A stretch of DNA of 64,000 nucleotides from an uncultured Carboxylicivirga sp. (GTDB taxonomy: Bacteria; Bacteroidota; Bacteroidia; Bacteroidales; Marinilabiliaceae), in the NCBI GenBank assembly GCA_947503525.1, contig CANNEA010000002.1, forward strand, positions 930,001-994,000. Direction: 5' to 3'. Of this stretch, positions 31,912 through 40,313 are shown one piece after another. The stretch's first letter is position 1. Every line of letters starts with the position of its first letter. Position numbers and translations under genes: made by a program. Under the pieces are notes generated by a model. The model ran no database searches and had not been told where the DNA came from. It saw only the letters and a program-made list of their open reading frames with translations.

Positions 31912-32223
31912 ATGTACGCAATTGTTGATATTGCTGGACAGCAATTCAAAGTAGAAAAAGAGAGAAAAATCTTTGTGCATCGATTGAGCGCTGAAGAAGG
32001 TGCTACAGTTGAATTTGAAAAAGTGCTTTTAACGGATAACGAAGGTGACGTTAAAATTGGAGCTCCTGTTGTAGACGGAGCAAAAGTAACGGCTAAAGTT
32101 CTATCACACGTTAAAGGTGATAAAGTGATCGTTTTCAAGAAGAAAAGAAGAAAAGGTTACAAGAAAAAGAATGGACACCGTCAGCAGTTCACTCAAATTC
32201 AAATTGAAGAAATCGTAGGTTAG
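31912..32223 (+). CDS. rplU: 50S ribosomal protein L21
   Basis: A 103-residue ribosomal protein with the typical start [20 protein letters not shown] and the C-terminal basic [20 protein letters not shown] motif that contacts 23S rRNA. It is followed 22 bp later by rpmA, the conserved bacterial order. Confidence 0.97.
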   Translation: MYAIVDIAGQQFKVEKERKIFVHRLSAEEGATVEFEKVLLTDNEGDVKIGAPVVDGAKVTAKVLSHVKGDKVIVFKKKRRKGYKKKNGHRQQFTQIQIEEIVG

Positions 32224-32245
32224 TAACTCAAAAAATTAGAATAAG

Positions 32246-32506
32246 ATGGCACATAAGAAAGGCGTCGGTAGTTCGAAGAACGGTAGAGAGTCGGAAAGTA
32301 AACGACTTGGCGTAAAAATTTATGGCGGTCAAGCTGCCAAGGCAGGGAATATCCTTGTTAGACAAAGAGGTACTCAACATCATCCAGGCGAGAATGTAGG
32401 TATGGGAAAAGACCACACTTTATTCGCTTTAATTCATGGTACAGTTGAGTTTCGCAAGAAAAGAAACAACAGATCTTACGTTTCAGTAGTACCTTACGCT
32501 GAATAA
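32246..32506 (+). CDS. rpmA: 50S ribosomal protein L27
   Basis: An 86-residue protein starting [20 protein letters not shown], whose N-terminal tail reaches the peptidyl-transferase centre, then [20 protein letters not shown] and the [16 protein letters not shown] end. There is no cleavable N-terminal extension of the Firmicutes type. It is cotranscribed with rplU and ended by a strong hairpin. Confidence 0.97.
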   Translation: MAHKKGVGSSKNGRESESKRLGVKIYGGQAAKAGNILVRQRGTQHHPGENVGMGKDHTLFALIHGTVEFRKKRNNRSYVSVVPYAE

Positions 32507-32526
32507 GATCATTGAAAAACACAATT

Positions 32527-32575
32527 AAATCTCCTGATTTTATTACTTTCGTGATAAATTCAGGAGATTTTTTTT
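32527..32575 (+). terminator. Rho-independent terminator of rplU-rpmA
   Basis: AAATCTCCTGA (32527-32537) pairs with TCAGGAGATTT (32560-32570), the stem continues inward with wobble pairs, and a T-run follows. It separates rpmA from serS. Confidence 0.88.
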
Positions 32576-32595
32576 ATCCAAATAATTGAAGGAAC

Positions 32596-33867
32596 ATGTT
32601 GACTTTAAAATACATTCAAGACAACAAAGATCAAGTCATTGAACGACTTAAAATTAAGCGATTTGACGCCGTACAAATTGTTGATGAAATCATCAACTTA
32701 GATAACCAACGTAAATCGACTCAGGTAGAAGTGGAGGCTTTGCAAGCTGAAATGAACAGTTTGTCCAAAGAAATAGGGCAGCTTTTCAAAAGCGGGCAAA
32801 TGGAAGAAGCTAATAAGGCCAAAGCTCGTACCGGAGAATTGAAAGAACAAATCAAGGAATTGGATACTAAATTGTCGGAGACTACGACAAAACTGAATGA
32901 ACAATTAGTTCAGATACCAAATGTACCAAACGAAATAGTTCCGGAGGGTAAAGGCGAAGAAGATAATGTTGAGGTGAAAAGTGGTGGTGAAATGCCTAAG
33001 CTTGAAAATGCCGTACCACATTGGGATCTTATTAAGAAGTACGATATCATTGATTTTGAACTCGGCACCAAAATAACCGGAGCTGGATTTCCGATATACA
33101 AAGGTAAAGGAGCTCGCCTGCAACGTGCCTTAATTAACTTCTTTTTGGATGAAGCAGATAAAGCCGGTTATGGTGAGGTGATTCCGCCGCTATTGGTTAA
33201 TGAGGATTCTGGTTTTGGAACTGGTCAGCTACCGGATAAAGAAGGGCAGATGTATCATGCAACAGCTGATAACTTGTACCTTATTCCAACCGCAGAAGTG
33301 CCGGTAACCAATATCTTTCGCGATGTGATATTGAAAGCATCCGAGTTGCCTGTTAAGCATTGTGCTTATTCTGCATGTTTCCGACGTGAAGCAGGTTCAT
33401 GGGGAGCTCATGTTCGTGGTCTTAATCGCCTTCATCAATTTGATAAAGTAGAAATTGTACAAGTGGCGCACCCATCTGAATCGTACAAGATATTAGATCA
33501 AATGGTAGAGCATGTTCAGTCACTGGTTGAAAAGCTGAATTTGCCATGGCGTTTGCTGCGTCTTTGTGGTGGCGACATCAGTTTTACTGCTGCCTTAACG
33601 TATGATTTTGAGGTGTATTCAGCGGCTCAGGAGCGTTGGTTAGAAGTGAGTTCTGTATCCAACTTTGAAAACTATCAGGCAAATCGCTTGAAATTACGCT
33701 TCAAAGAAGATGGTGAAAAGAAAGCTCAGTTAGCTCATACTTTAAATGGTAGTGCCTTGGCTCTTCCTCGTATAATGGCTGCTTTACTTGAAAATAATCA
33801 ATGCGAAGAAGGAATTCGTATACCAGAGGTATTGATACCTTATACCGGATTTGATATTATAAAATAA
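32596..33867 (+). CDS. serS: Serine--tRNA ligase
   Basis: A class II synthetase of 423 residues. An N-terminal coiled-coil tRNA arm covers about 30-105. The catalytic core has LIPTAEVPVTNIF (TAEVP signature), FRREAGSWGAHVRGLNRLHQFDKVE (motif 2 region, about residues 262-286) and LNGSALALPRIMAALLEN (motif 3). Standard length and start. It lies just after the ribosomal terminator and no clear TAnnTTTG lies before it, so some readthrough from rplU-rpmA is possible. Confidence 0.96.
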   Translation: MLTLKYIQDNKDQVIERLKIKRFDAVQIVDEIINLDNQRKSTQVEVEALQAEMNSLSKEIGQLFKSGQMEEANKAKARTGELKEQIKELDTKLSETTTKLNEQLVQIPNVPNEIVPEGKGEEDNVEVKSGGEMPKLENAVPHWDLIKKYDIIDFELGTKITGAGFPIYKGKGARLQRALINFFLDEADKAGYGEVIPPLLVNEDSGFGTGQLPDKEGQMYHATADNLYLIPTAEVPVTNIFRDVILKASELPVKHCAYSACFRREAGSWGAHVRGLNRLHQFDKVEIVQVAHPSESYKILDQMVEHVQSLVEKLNLPWRLLRLCGGDISFTAALTYDFEVYSAAQERWLEVSSVSNFENYQANRLKLRFKEDGEKKAQLAHTLNGSALALPRIMAALLENNQCEEGIRIPEVLIPYTGFDIIK

Positions 33868-33932
33868 TTATTATCCGGGCAGTATGTACTCTCGGATTTA
33901 AAAGTTCTGAATCCTCTTGTGAGGAAACATGA

Positions 33933-33955
33933 CCTTCCTACCTATGGTGGGAAGG
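33933..33955 (+). terminator. Hairpin terminator after serS
   Basis: CCTTCCTACC / GGTGGGAAGG 10-bp stem (one G-U) with a 3-nt loop, followed by TTTATATAAT. It lies within the false upstream extension of the DUF4286 frame, which argues for the later start of that gene. Confidence 0.65.
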
Positions 33956-33987
33956 TTTATATAATCTATAAAAACAACTACGTTCTC

Positions 33988-34290
33988 ATGTTTATCTTTA
34001 ATACCACTTTTTCTGTAGAAAAAAAGACTACATCCGATTGGAAAGCATGGATGGATCGTAATTACGTTCCAACAATGAAAGACTTAGTTAAAGATATTCG
34101 TGTTGAATTGTATGAAGTAATGGCGATGGTTGATGAAGAATCAACTAATTTTTCGTGCCAGTTGCATTGTAAGTCACCTGAGGAGTTGGAAACGATCAAT
34201 AAATACAATTCAATTTTAGTAAATAATCTCTCTGCTAAGTTTGGCGACAAGTGTCTTCATTTTAGTTCTATCCTTAAAGAAGTAAAGTAA
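33988..34290 (+). CDS. DUF4286-family protein
   Basis: About 100 residues. The N-terminal [20 protein letters not shown] and the segment [20 protein letters not shown], then SFSCQL-type strand and a helix-strand end, fit the Bacteroidota DUF4286 family with a ferredoxin-like fold. Function unknown. The frame is open from a GTG at 33919, but that extension spans the serS terminator, so ATG 33988 is preferred. ruvC starts one base after its stop codon, so the two genes are translationally coupled. Confidence 0.75.
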   Translation: MFIFNTTFSVEKKTTSDWKAWMDRNYVPTMKDLVKDIRVELYEVMAMVDEESTNFSCQLHCKSPEELETINKYNSILVNNLSAKFGDKCLHFSSILKEVK

Positions 34291-34291
34291 T

Positions 34292-34846
34292 TTGACTAAA
34301 GATAAAATTATACTTGGCATAGATCCCGGAACCACTGTCATGGGGTATGGCTTAATTAAAGTCAATGGTAAGAAGGCAGGTATGATTACAATGGGGGTGT
34401 TGGAACTACATAAGTATGGCGACCATTACCTTAAACTACAAAAGATTTTTGAGCGGGTTGTACAGTTGGCCGATACTTATCATCCGGATGAGTTGGCTAT
34501 TGAAGCGCCTTTCTTTGGAAAAAATGTGCAATCGATGCTAAAGTTAGGGCGGGCACAAGGTGTGGCTATGGCAGCCTGTTTGTCCCGATCGATTCCTATT
34601 TTTGAATATGCACCACTGAAAATAAAACAGGCAATTACCGGTAACGGGCAGGCTTCGAAAGAGCAGGTTGCTTTGCTGCTGAAGCAAATGCTAAAAATCG
34701 ATGAAATGCCTAAATACCTGGATGCTACGGATGGGTTGGCAGCAGCCTACTGTCATTTTCTACAGAATCAGAAACTTAATATCTCAGGAGGAGCCAAAAG
34801 CTGGAAAGAGTTTATTAATAAAAACCCGGGTAGGGTAAAAAAATAG
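34292..34846 (+). CDS. ruvC: Holliday-junction resolvase RuvC (TTG start)
   Basis: Cleaves Holliday junctions together with RuvAB. Catalytic acidic residues are visible in [13 protein letters not shown] (Asp), [12 protein letters not shown] (Glu) and [14 protein letters not shown] (Asp pair). At 184 residues it has standard length. The start is a TTG one base after the DUF4286 stop; the first in-frame ATG would remove the catalytic GIDPG strand, so the TTG start is required. ruvA and ruvB are not in the window. Confidence 0.93.
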   Translation: MTKDKIILGIDPGTTVMGYGLIKVNGKKAGMITMGVLELHKYGDHYLKLQKIFERVVQLADTYHPDELAIEAPFFGKNVQSMLKLGRAQGVAMAACLSRSIPIFEYAPLKIKQAITGNGQASKEQVALLLKQMLKIDEMPKYLDATDGLAAAYCHFLQNQKLNISGGAKSWKEFINKNPGRVKK

Positions 34847-34871
34847 AGCTGTCTTCAGTGAAAACAGCTCT
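34845..34871 (+). terminator. Terminator after ruvC
   Basis: AGAGCTGT / ACAGCTCT 8-bp stem with an inner TTC/GAA helix, followed by a T-rich tail. It overlaps the last bases of the ruvC stop codon. Confidence 0.7.
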
Positions 34872-34901
34872 TTATATTTTTGTACCTCTATTATCTTCTT
34901 C

Positions 34902-35294
34902 TTATAGTTCCGAAACAATTTTATCGGCTATTGCTTTAAATTCCTCGGGTGTATATTTCAACTTTGGTTTTGAGAAATTAATATCTGTTTCGTTTTGTAA
35001 AGGGATCAAATGAATATGCGCATGTGGCACTTCCAAACCAAGTACAGCAACTCCCACTCTTTTGCAATCAATCACTTTTTTCTGAGCTAAAGCTATTTTT
35101 TTAGCAAAAACCATCATGTCAGCCAATAGATTGTCCTCAAGATCAAACAAGTAATCTGTCTCCTCTTTTGGAACAACTAAGGTATGTCCTTCCGACAAAG
35201 GGTTGATGTCGAGAAAGGCAAAATATCGATCATTCTCTGCTATTTTGTAGCAAGGAATTTCTCCATTTATGATTTTGCTAAAGATGCTTGACAT
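34902..35294 (-). CDS. HIT-family nucleotide-binding protein
   Basis: A 130-residue histidine-triad protein: SIFSKIINGEIPCYKIAEND at the start, PLSEGHTLVVPKEE in the middle and the active site VPHAHIHLIPL (H-x-H-x-H). It probably hydrolyses purine nucleoside phosphoramidates or related adenylylated compounds. It is downstream of greA with an 11-bp gap, so it is cotranscribed; the pair is frequent in Bacteroidota. Confidence 0.92.
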   Translation of the reverse strand: MSSIFSKIINGEIPCYKIAENDRYFAFLDINPLSEGHTLVVPKEETDYLFDLEDNLLADMMVFAKKIALAQKKVIDCKRVGVAVLGLEVPHAHIHLIPLQNETDINFSKPKLKYTPEEFKAIADKIVSEL

Positions 35295-35305
35295 GATATG
35301 GTGAT

Positions 35306-35779
35306 TTAGATTGAAATTTCAACTACTTCAAAAGTCATCAAGCCGTTTGGAACCTTAATTTCAACTTTGTCACCTACTTTTTTGCCTAACAAACCTTTGG
35401 CAATAGGTGTTGAAATTGAGATTTTACCTGCTTTTAAATCAGCTTCACTTTCAGGCACCAAGGTATAGGTCATCGTTGCCTTATTGTTAAGGTTTTTGAT
35501 TTTAACCTTGTTTAATAGCTGAACTTTAGACGTGTCAATCTTTGACTCATCTAAAATGCGACTATTGGCCAGGGTATCCTTTAGTTTTGCAATACGCATT
35601 TCTAATAATCCCTGAGCCTCTTTTGCAGCATCATATTCAGCATTTTCCGATAGATCACCTTTATCTCTTGCTTCCGCAATTTGTTTTGATATAGACGGGC
35701 GTTCGAATGTTTCGAGCTGATGTAATTCTTCCTTAAGCTTTTTTAAACCGCCTTCGGTTATATATTTAATGTTTGACAT
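35306..35779 (-). CDS. greA: Transcription elongation factor GreA
   Basis: Stimulates transcript cleavage by backtracked RNA polymerase. The N-terminal coiled coil has acidic-tip residues in ARDKGDLSENAEYDAAKE (the GDLSENAEY hallmark), and the C-terminal FKBP-like domain ends with ISISTPIAKGLLGKKVGD. At 157 residues it has normal length. Its promoter contains a TATATTTG element embedded in a 22-bp inverted repeat at 35848-35869. Confidence 0.96.
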   Translation of the reverse strand: MSNIKYITEGGLKKLKEELHQLETFERPSISKQIAEARDKGDLSENAEYDAAKEAQGLLEMRIAKLKDTLANSRILDESKIDTSKVQLLNKVKIKNLNNKATMTYTLVPESEADLKAGKISISTPIAKGLLGKKVGDKVEIKVPNGLMTFEVVEISI

Positions 35780-35847
35780 TTTTTATTTCCTCCTTTAATT
35801 TTCAGTCTTACCTAAAAAAACAAAAGAATCCCGATTAGCTCAGAACT

Positions 35848-35869
35848 CTTTCGTACAAATATACGAAAG
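35848..35869. promoter_or_regulatory. Inverted repeat over the greA -7 element
   Basis: CTTTCGTA (35848-35855) and TACGAAAG (35862-35869) are perfect 8-bp arms around CAAATA. On the minus strand the TATATTTG element of the greA promoter (35856-35863) lies in the centre, so a protein bound to the arms would block the promoter. It could also be a chance feature of an AT-rich region. Confidence 0.45.
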
Positions 35870-35935
35870 TTTAGTTCAACTACAAAGGGAATTATCTGTT
35901 GTAGTTTGTTAAATGGTTGCTAAATAGATTATTAC

Positions 35936-36358
35936 TTATTGATACGGTCGGTTGAGAATTTCAGAATAGATAACCGCTTTTCGTAAATCAAGTTCATCGG
36001 TATTGAATTCAAATCCTCCTTCTTGTTCATCTAAAGCTTCAACTTCAAGGCGTTTGGCTTTTGTGTAGTGATGAACTGCATTTGATGTTGAACGATTTGC
36101 AGTCGATTGTGCCGGAGTTTTCTGAGTTGGCTTGACAACTTGCGGAACAGGTTCAGGTCTGGGCGTTTTGGGTCTGAACAGATCGCGCAATTCATCTATA
36201 ATGGGTTCTTCTTCATCCATAGGATTATATGGCGTAGAAGAATCCTCAGTCTCAGGCATCGGAGGGCGTCGTTTAGCTTGCTTTGATTTTCTGATAGCAC
36301 TAAAAACTAATGCTGCTAACATTGCCAATACATATAAAACATCTCCGAAATCTTCCAT
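35936..36358 (-). CDS. Hypothetical membrane-anchored acidic protein
   Basis: A 140-residue protein with one N-terminal membrane helix (about 5-22, VLYVLAMLAALVFSAI), a positive stop-transfer patch (RKSKQAKRR), a long Pro/Thr/Glu-rich disordered middle, and a short conserved-looking end (DLRKAVIYSEILNRPY). The topology predicts a cytosolic tail. I know of no function; short proteins with this layout are common in Bacteroidota. It stands alone between the greA promoter region and the divergent Rieske-like gene. Confidence 0.6.
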   Translation of the reverse strand: MEDFGDVLYVLAMLAALVFSAIRKSKQAKRRPPMPETEDSSTPYNPMDEEEPIIDELRDLFRPKTPRPEPVPQVVKPTQKTPAQSTANRSTSNAVHHYTKAKRLEVEALDEQEGGFEFNTDELDLRKAVIYSEILNRPYQ

Positions 36359-36515
36359 GATTGCATTTGATTTAAACAGTTAAATTTAATCCAGCTTGCT
36401 TGAATGACAAAATTTTTAAGGCTTTTTCTTGATTTAAAGAATAAATTTTATGAATTGCCGCATAAAAAATATCTTTGTGCGTTTAATGTAAAGAAAAGAG
36501 ATTAAAGCTATTGTT

Positions 36516-36953
36516 ATGAATAGAGTCTGGATGTTATTGGTATTGTTGATTGCAACTGTAGCTTGTAATAAGGATAATGACGAAATAATCCCGAATGTTA
36601 GATTTAATGCTGAAGTTAATTTGGACAATCCTCAATATAGTGGCAAGAATCCATTTATTATAAAACCTGATGGATTGAATCGTATTGTTGGAATTGATGG
36701 CGTGGTTGTATTTGGTATATCTACTACAGAATATTATGCTTTTGATTTAATGTGTACCCATGAACATGAGAATCCGGGTTTCTTTTTAACGGATATGACT
36801 GAAATAGGAAGTGTAACCATGGAATGTCCGGAGTGTGGATCGCAATTTAGTATTGCTGCTGAATATGGGAGTGTGATAAAAGGCCCTGCCAAATGGGCTT
36901 TAAAACGTTACCAAACTGATGTAAGAGGTTCAGTTCTTAGAATCTGGAACTAA
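36516..36953 (+). CDS. Rieske-like lipoprotein with Cys-x-His and Cys-x-x-Cys cluster motifs
   Basis: A 145-residue predicted lipoprotein (lipobox TVACN, Cys17). The soluble part resembles a Rieske [2Fe-2S] domain: CTH (Cys80, His82) as in the first Rieske loop and CPECGSQF (Cys104, Cys107) where a classical protein would have CxxHGSxF. The second His is thus a Cys, giving three Cys and one His as potential ligands. It could be an altered-ligand Rieske centre, or a zinc-binding relative. It is monocistronic, ended by a terminator shared with ahcY. No oxygenase or cytochrome gene is adjacent. Confidence 0.7.
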   Translation: MNRVWMLLVLLIATVACNKDNDEIIPNVRFNAEVNLDNPQYSGKNPFIIKPDGLNRIVGIDGVVVFGISTTEYYAFDLMCTHEHENPGFFLTDMTEIGSVTMECPECGSQFSIAAEYGSVIKGPAKWALKRYQTDVRGSVLRIWN

Positions 36954-36979
36954 AAAGCCCACCATGGCTGGCGGGCTTT
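36954..36979. terminator. Bidirectional terminator between the Rieske-like gene and ahcY
   Basis: AAAGCCC / GGGCTTT stem with additional inner pairing, overlapping the region directly after the Rieske-like stop codon and 21 bp from the ahcY stop. Confidence 0.75.
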
Positions 36980-37000
36980 AGATCTATATCAAGATATTTA

Positions 37001-38425
37001 TTAATACCTGTAGTGTTCCGGTTTGTAAGGTCCATTCTGGCTTACTCCAATATAAGAGGCTTGCTCTTCGCTTAAACGTGTTAGTTTAACACCCAATTTT
37101 GCCAAATGTAAACGTGCTACCTCTTCATCCAAATGTTTAGGTAGAGTGTAAACACCAACCTTATATTCATTTTTCCATAGCTCTAATTGTGCTAAGGTTT
37201 GATTTGTAAATGAGTTACTCATTACAAAACTTGGATGTCCTGTTGCATTTCCTAGGTTAACCAAACGACCTCTCGATAAAAGAATAATGCTATGTCCATC
37301 AGGGAAGCGGAATTGATCAACCTGAGGTTTGATGTTAATTTCCTCTATTCCTTCATAGTTATCCAGTTTCTCAACCTGTATTTCATTATCGAAGTGACCA
37401 ATGTTACAAACAATAGTTTGATCTTTCATGGCCTCCATGTGCTCAATGCGAATCACATCTTTATTACCGGTGGTAGTCACAACTATGTCAGCTTCGGATA
37501 GTGCATCTTCCACTGTGCTAACTTCATAACCTTCCATGGCTGCCTGTAAAGCACATATCGGATCAATTTCAGTAACAATTACACGAGCACCAAATCCGCG
37601 CATACTCTGCGCACATCCTTTACCCACATCACCGTAACCACAAATCAGAGCAGTTTTACCGGCAACCATAACATCGGTTCCGCGTTTAATTCCATCAGCC
37701 AGGCTTTCGCGACAGCCATAAAGGTTATCGAATTTGGACTTAGTAACAGAATCGTTAACATTAATGGCAGGGAATAATAATTCGCCTTTTTCCATCATTT
37801 GGTACAAACGGTGAACTCCTGTTGTAGTTTCTTCACTTACACCTTTAATACCTTTGGCAACATTTGACCAACGTTCAGGGGCAGCTTCAAAAGTACGTTT
37901 TACCAATGCAATTAACTCCCTGTAATCTTCACCTTCTGCGCTATAATCATCATCTAAAAATGAAGCATCCTTAAGAGCTTCAGCTCCTTTGTGGATCATT
38001 AATGTAGCATCGCCACCATCATCAACAATCAAATCAGGACCGGCACCATCGCCAAAGTCCAGTGCTCGCTCCGTACACCACCAATATTCCTTTAAAGTTT
38101 CACCTTTCCAGGCAAAAACTGGAACTCCGGCTTTTGCAATGGCTGCAGCAGCATGATCCTGTGTACTGTAAATATTACAGCTACACCATCTGACTGTAGC
38201 TCCTAGCTCAACTAAAGTCTCGATAAGAACAGCAGTTTGAATGGTCATGTGTAATGAACCCATTACCTTGGCTCCTTTTAATGGTTTTTCATTACCATGC
38301 TTCTCACGAAGCGCCATCAAACCGGGCATTTCCTTCTCCGCTATGTCAATCTCTTTTCTACCGTAATCGGCCTGACTAAGGTCCGCTACCTTATAATCAG
38401 CTGTTTCATTTATAATATCTGCCAT
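37001..38425 (-). CDS. ahcY: Adenosylhomocysteinase
   Basis: NAD-dependent hydrolysis of S-adenosylhomocysteine to homocysteine and adenosine, recycling the product of SAM methylations. Signatures are [35 protein letters not shown], the NAD loop [20 protein letters not shown] and [10 protein letters not shown]. At 474 residues it is the long bacterial form with the insertion near the C-terminal region. It is monocistronic with a TATTTTTG element upstream. No SAH riboswitch-like structure is obvious in the 97-bp upstream gap. Confidence 0.96.
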   Translation of the reverse strand: MADIINETADYKVADLSQADYGRKEIDIAEKEMPGLMALREKHGNEKPLKGAKVMGSLHMTIQTAVLIETLVELGATVRWCSCNIYSTQDHAAAAIAKAGVPVFAWKGETLKEYWWCTERALDFGDGAGPDLIVDDGGDATLMIHKGAEALKDASFLDDDYSAEGEDYRELIALVKRTFEAAPERWSNVAKGIKGVSEETTTGVHRLYQMMEKGELLFPAINVNDSVTKSKFDNLYGCRESLADGIKRGTDVMVAGKTALICGYGDVGKGCAQSMRGFGARVIVTEIDPICALQAAMEGYEVSTVEDALSEADIVVTTTGNKDVIRIEHMEAMKDQTIVCNIGHFDNEIQVEKLDNYEGIEEINIKPQVDQFRFPDGHSIILLSRGRLVNLGNATGHPSFVMSNSFTNQTLAQLELWKNEYKVGVYTLPKHLDEEVARLHLAKLGVKLTRLSEEQASYIGVSQNGPYKPEHYRY

Positions 38426-38444
38426 TATACTTTTTTTAGGTTTG

Positions 38445-38452
38445 CAAAAATA
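38445..38452 (-). promoter_or_regulatory. -7 element (TATTTTTG) of ahcY
   Basis: The minus-strand TATTTTTG lies 20 bp upstream of the ahcY ATG, predicting a very short leader. A similar sequence precedes ribF. Confidence 0.5.
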
Positions 38453-38522
38453 GGAAATTAAAGTGACATAGTATATTAGTTACTAGCCAATAGTAATGAT
38501 GAACTTATGAGTTTTAACAATT

Positions 38523-39458
38523 TTATGCTTCGTTGACAATTGTTCGGATAACAACTTCATCTTTTTTTAATTGCTCAATAAGCGCATTTACATTTTCAAA
38601 TTTCATTTCGTCTCTCACACGGCTTATAAACTCAATTCGGATTTCTTCGGAATAAATATCCCTATTGAAATCAAAAATATGTACTTCTAGAGAGCGATGG
38701 TCGATGTTGTGATTTACAGTTGGGCGATAGCCAATATTGAGCATGCCACCGAATAGTTTACCTTCAACATGTACTTTACAGGCATAAACACCATCGGGAG
38801 GAATAAGTTTGTACGATTCACTCACTTCTATATTAGCTGTTGGGTATCCAATCCGCCTTCCTAATTGTTGACCGCCCATAACACGGCCATTTAATAGATA
38901 CAAGTAGCCAAGTATTTGATTGGCTTTTTCAATATGACCTGCTAAAAGGTGATTCCGAATATCTGTTGAACTGGTTTGCATACCATCGGTAAGAACAGCT
39001 TCAACAATCGATATGCCAAAATCATATTTTTCAGCTAGCTCACAATATTCATTATAGCTGTGTGTGCGACCTTTTCCAAATCGATGGTTGTAACCAACCA
39101 GTAAATGGTGGATGCCAATTTTGTCGACTAAAAACTGACTTATAAACTCTTCGGAACTTAAATTAGATAGTTCTTTAGTGAATGGAACAAGGAGCAAATG
39201 GTCAATTCCAAGTTGACTAAATAAAATGGTCCGCTCTTCCGGAGAGCTTAAAAAACGAAGTTGATCTTTGTCCTGGTTTAGGACCATACGGGGATGTGGC
39301 CAAAATGTAAGTACAACAGCTTCGCCATTTAGTGCTTTGGCTTTATCAACTAATTGAGCAAGCAATTGACGATGTCCGCTATGAACTCCATCAAACATAC
39401 CGATGGTTACAACGGGCTTATGTGATTTGAATGTTGATAAATCAGAATGAACTTTCAC
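38523..39458 (-). CDS. ribF: Bifunctional riboflavin kinase/FAD synthetase
   Basis: Makes FMN and FAD from riboflavin. The N-terminal nucleotidyltransferase domain has TIGMFDGVHSGHRQLL (HxGH motif) and GYNHRFGKGRTHSY. The C-terminal riboflavin-kinase domain has RRIGYPTANIEV and DGVYACKVHVEGK, then LEVHIFDFNRDIYSEEI. At 311 residues it has standard length. TATTTTTG lies 15 bp upstream of its ATG. No FMN riboswitch is seen. Confidence 0.95.
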   Translation of the reverse strand: MKVHSDLSTFKSHKPVVTIGMFDGVHSGHRQLLAQLVDKAKALNGEAVVLTFWPHPRMVLNQDKDQLRFLSSPEERTILFSQLGIDHLLLVPFTKELSNLSSEEFISQFLVDKIGIHHLLVGYNHRFGKGRTHSYNEYCELAEKYDFGISIVEAVLTDGMQTSSTDIRNHLLAGHIEKANQILGYLYLLNGRVMGGQQLGRRIGYPTANIEVSESYKLIPPDGVYACKVHVEGKLFGGMLNIGYRPTVNHNIDHRSLEVHIFDFNRDIYSEEIRIEFISRVRDEMKFENVNALIEQLKKDEVVIRTIVNEA

Positions 39459-39472
39459 TACTTAGTTTTTGG

Positions 39473-39480
39473 CAAAAATA
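39473..39480 (-). promoter_or_regulatory. -7 element (TATTTTTG) of ribF
   Basis: The minus-strand TATTTTTG begins 15 bp upstream of the ribF ATG, suggesting a very short leader. Confidence 0.45.
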
Positions 39481-39559
39481 GGAAAAAAGCAGCAGCTAAA
39501 GGGAATTATATTTTAAGTTCCGTAATTAACACTTTAAGCAAGGTCTAATATCGTACTGT

Positions 39560-40309
39560 TTAAAAGTCTAATATATCTTTCAACTTTTTTTGGCCTGTTC
39601 TGCTGACTTTCAATTTGTAATTGTCATTGATGATGGCTAATTGCGTGTCCTTATTATAGGCCTCCAGACGTTTTATTTTTTCTGCATTAACAATATAGCT
39701 GCGATGAATACGCACAAATTTTTCTTTAGGCAAGTGATCTTCAAAATATTTCATTGTTTTTGACTTGAGGTAACGGCTCGATTCACAATGAATCATTACA
39801 TAATCGTCCTGAGCCTCAAAATATAAAACTTGTTCTAATGCTATTACTTCCAACTTGTTGCCATTTTTTACAACTATTCGTTCCAATAGATCTTCTGCTT
39901 GATCCTGCATTTGAACGATCTTTTCATAATTAGTGTCGTTACCGGAGCCAAGTCTGGAAATTACCTTTTGCACGGCATCACCAAATCGCTTTTCATTAAA
40001 TGGTTTTAATAGATAGTCAATGGCATTTAGCTCAAATGCTTTTAAGGCATACTGGTCATAAGCTGTAGTAAAAATAACCTGAATTGGTTCATCAATAACC
40101 TCCATCAGTTCCAGGCCACTTACCTTAGGCATTTGTATATCGAGAAACATCACATCCGGCTGGTGTGTTTTAATGGCCTTTAATGCTTCAAATCCATTGG
40201 CGCATTCTTCAAGAATTTCAATTTCATCCCATTTCTGAAGATAGGATTTAACGATATTCCTAGCCAGAGGTTCATCATCAACAATAAGTGCTTTGTACTT
40301 TTTCTCCAT
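39560..40309 (-). CDS. LytTR-family response regulator
   Basis: A 249-residue regulator. An N-terminal receiver domain (about 1-120) has the phospho-Asp in PDVMFLDIQMPKVSG and the Lys in YLLKPFNEKRF. A C-terminal LytTR DNA-binding domain follows (about 145-245; FEAQDDYVMIH, FVRIHRSYIVNAEKI). It lies 4 bp downstream of the LytS-type kinase and is its obvious partner. Targets are unknown; the LiaF-like membrane gene further upstream in the same direction may be part of the same unit. Confidence 0.93.
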   Translation of the reverse strand: MEKKYKALIVDDEPLARNIVKSYLQKWDEIEILEECANGFEALKAIKTHQPDVMFLDIQMPKVSGLELMEVIDEPIQVIFTTAYDQYALKAFELNAIDYLLKPFNEKRFGDAVQKVISRLGSGNDTNYEKIVQMQDQAEDLLERIVVKNGNKLEVIALEQVLYFEAQDDYVMIHCESSRYLKSKTMKYFEDHLPKEKFVRIHRSYIVNAEKIKRLEAYNKDTQLAIINDNYKLKVSRTGQKKLKDILDF

Positions 40310-40313
40310 TTAA

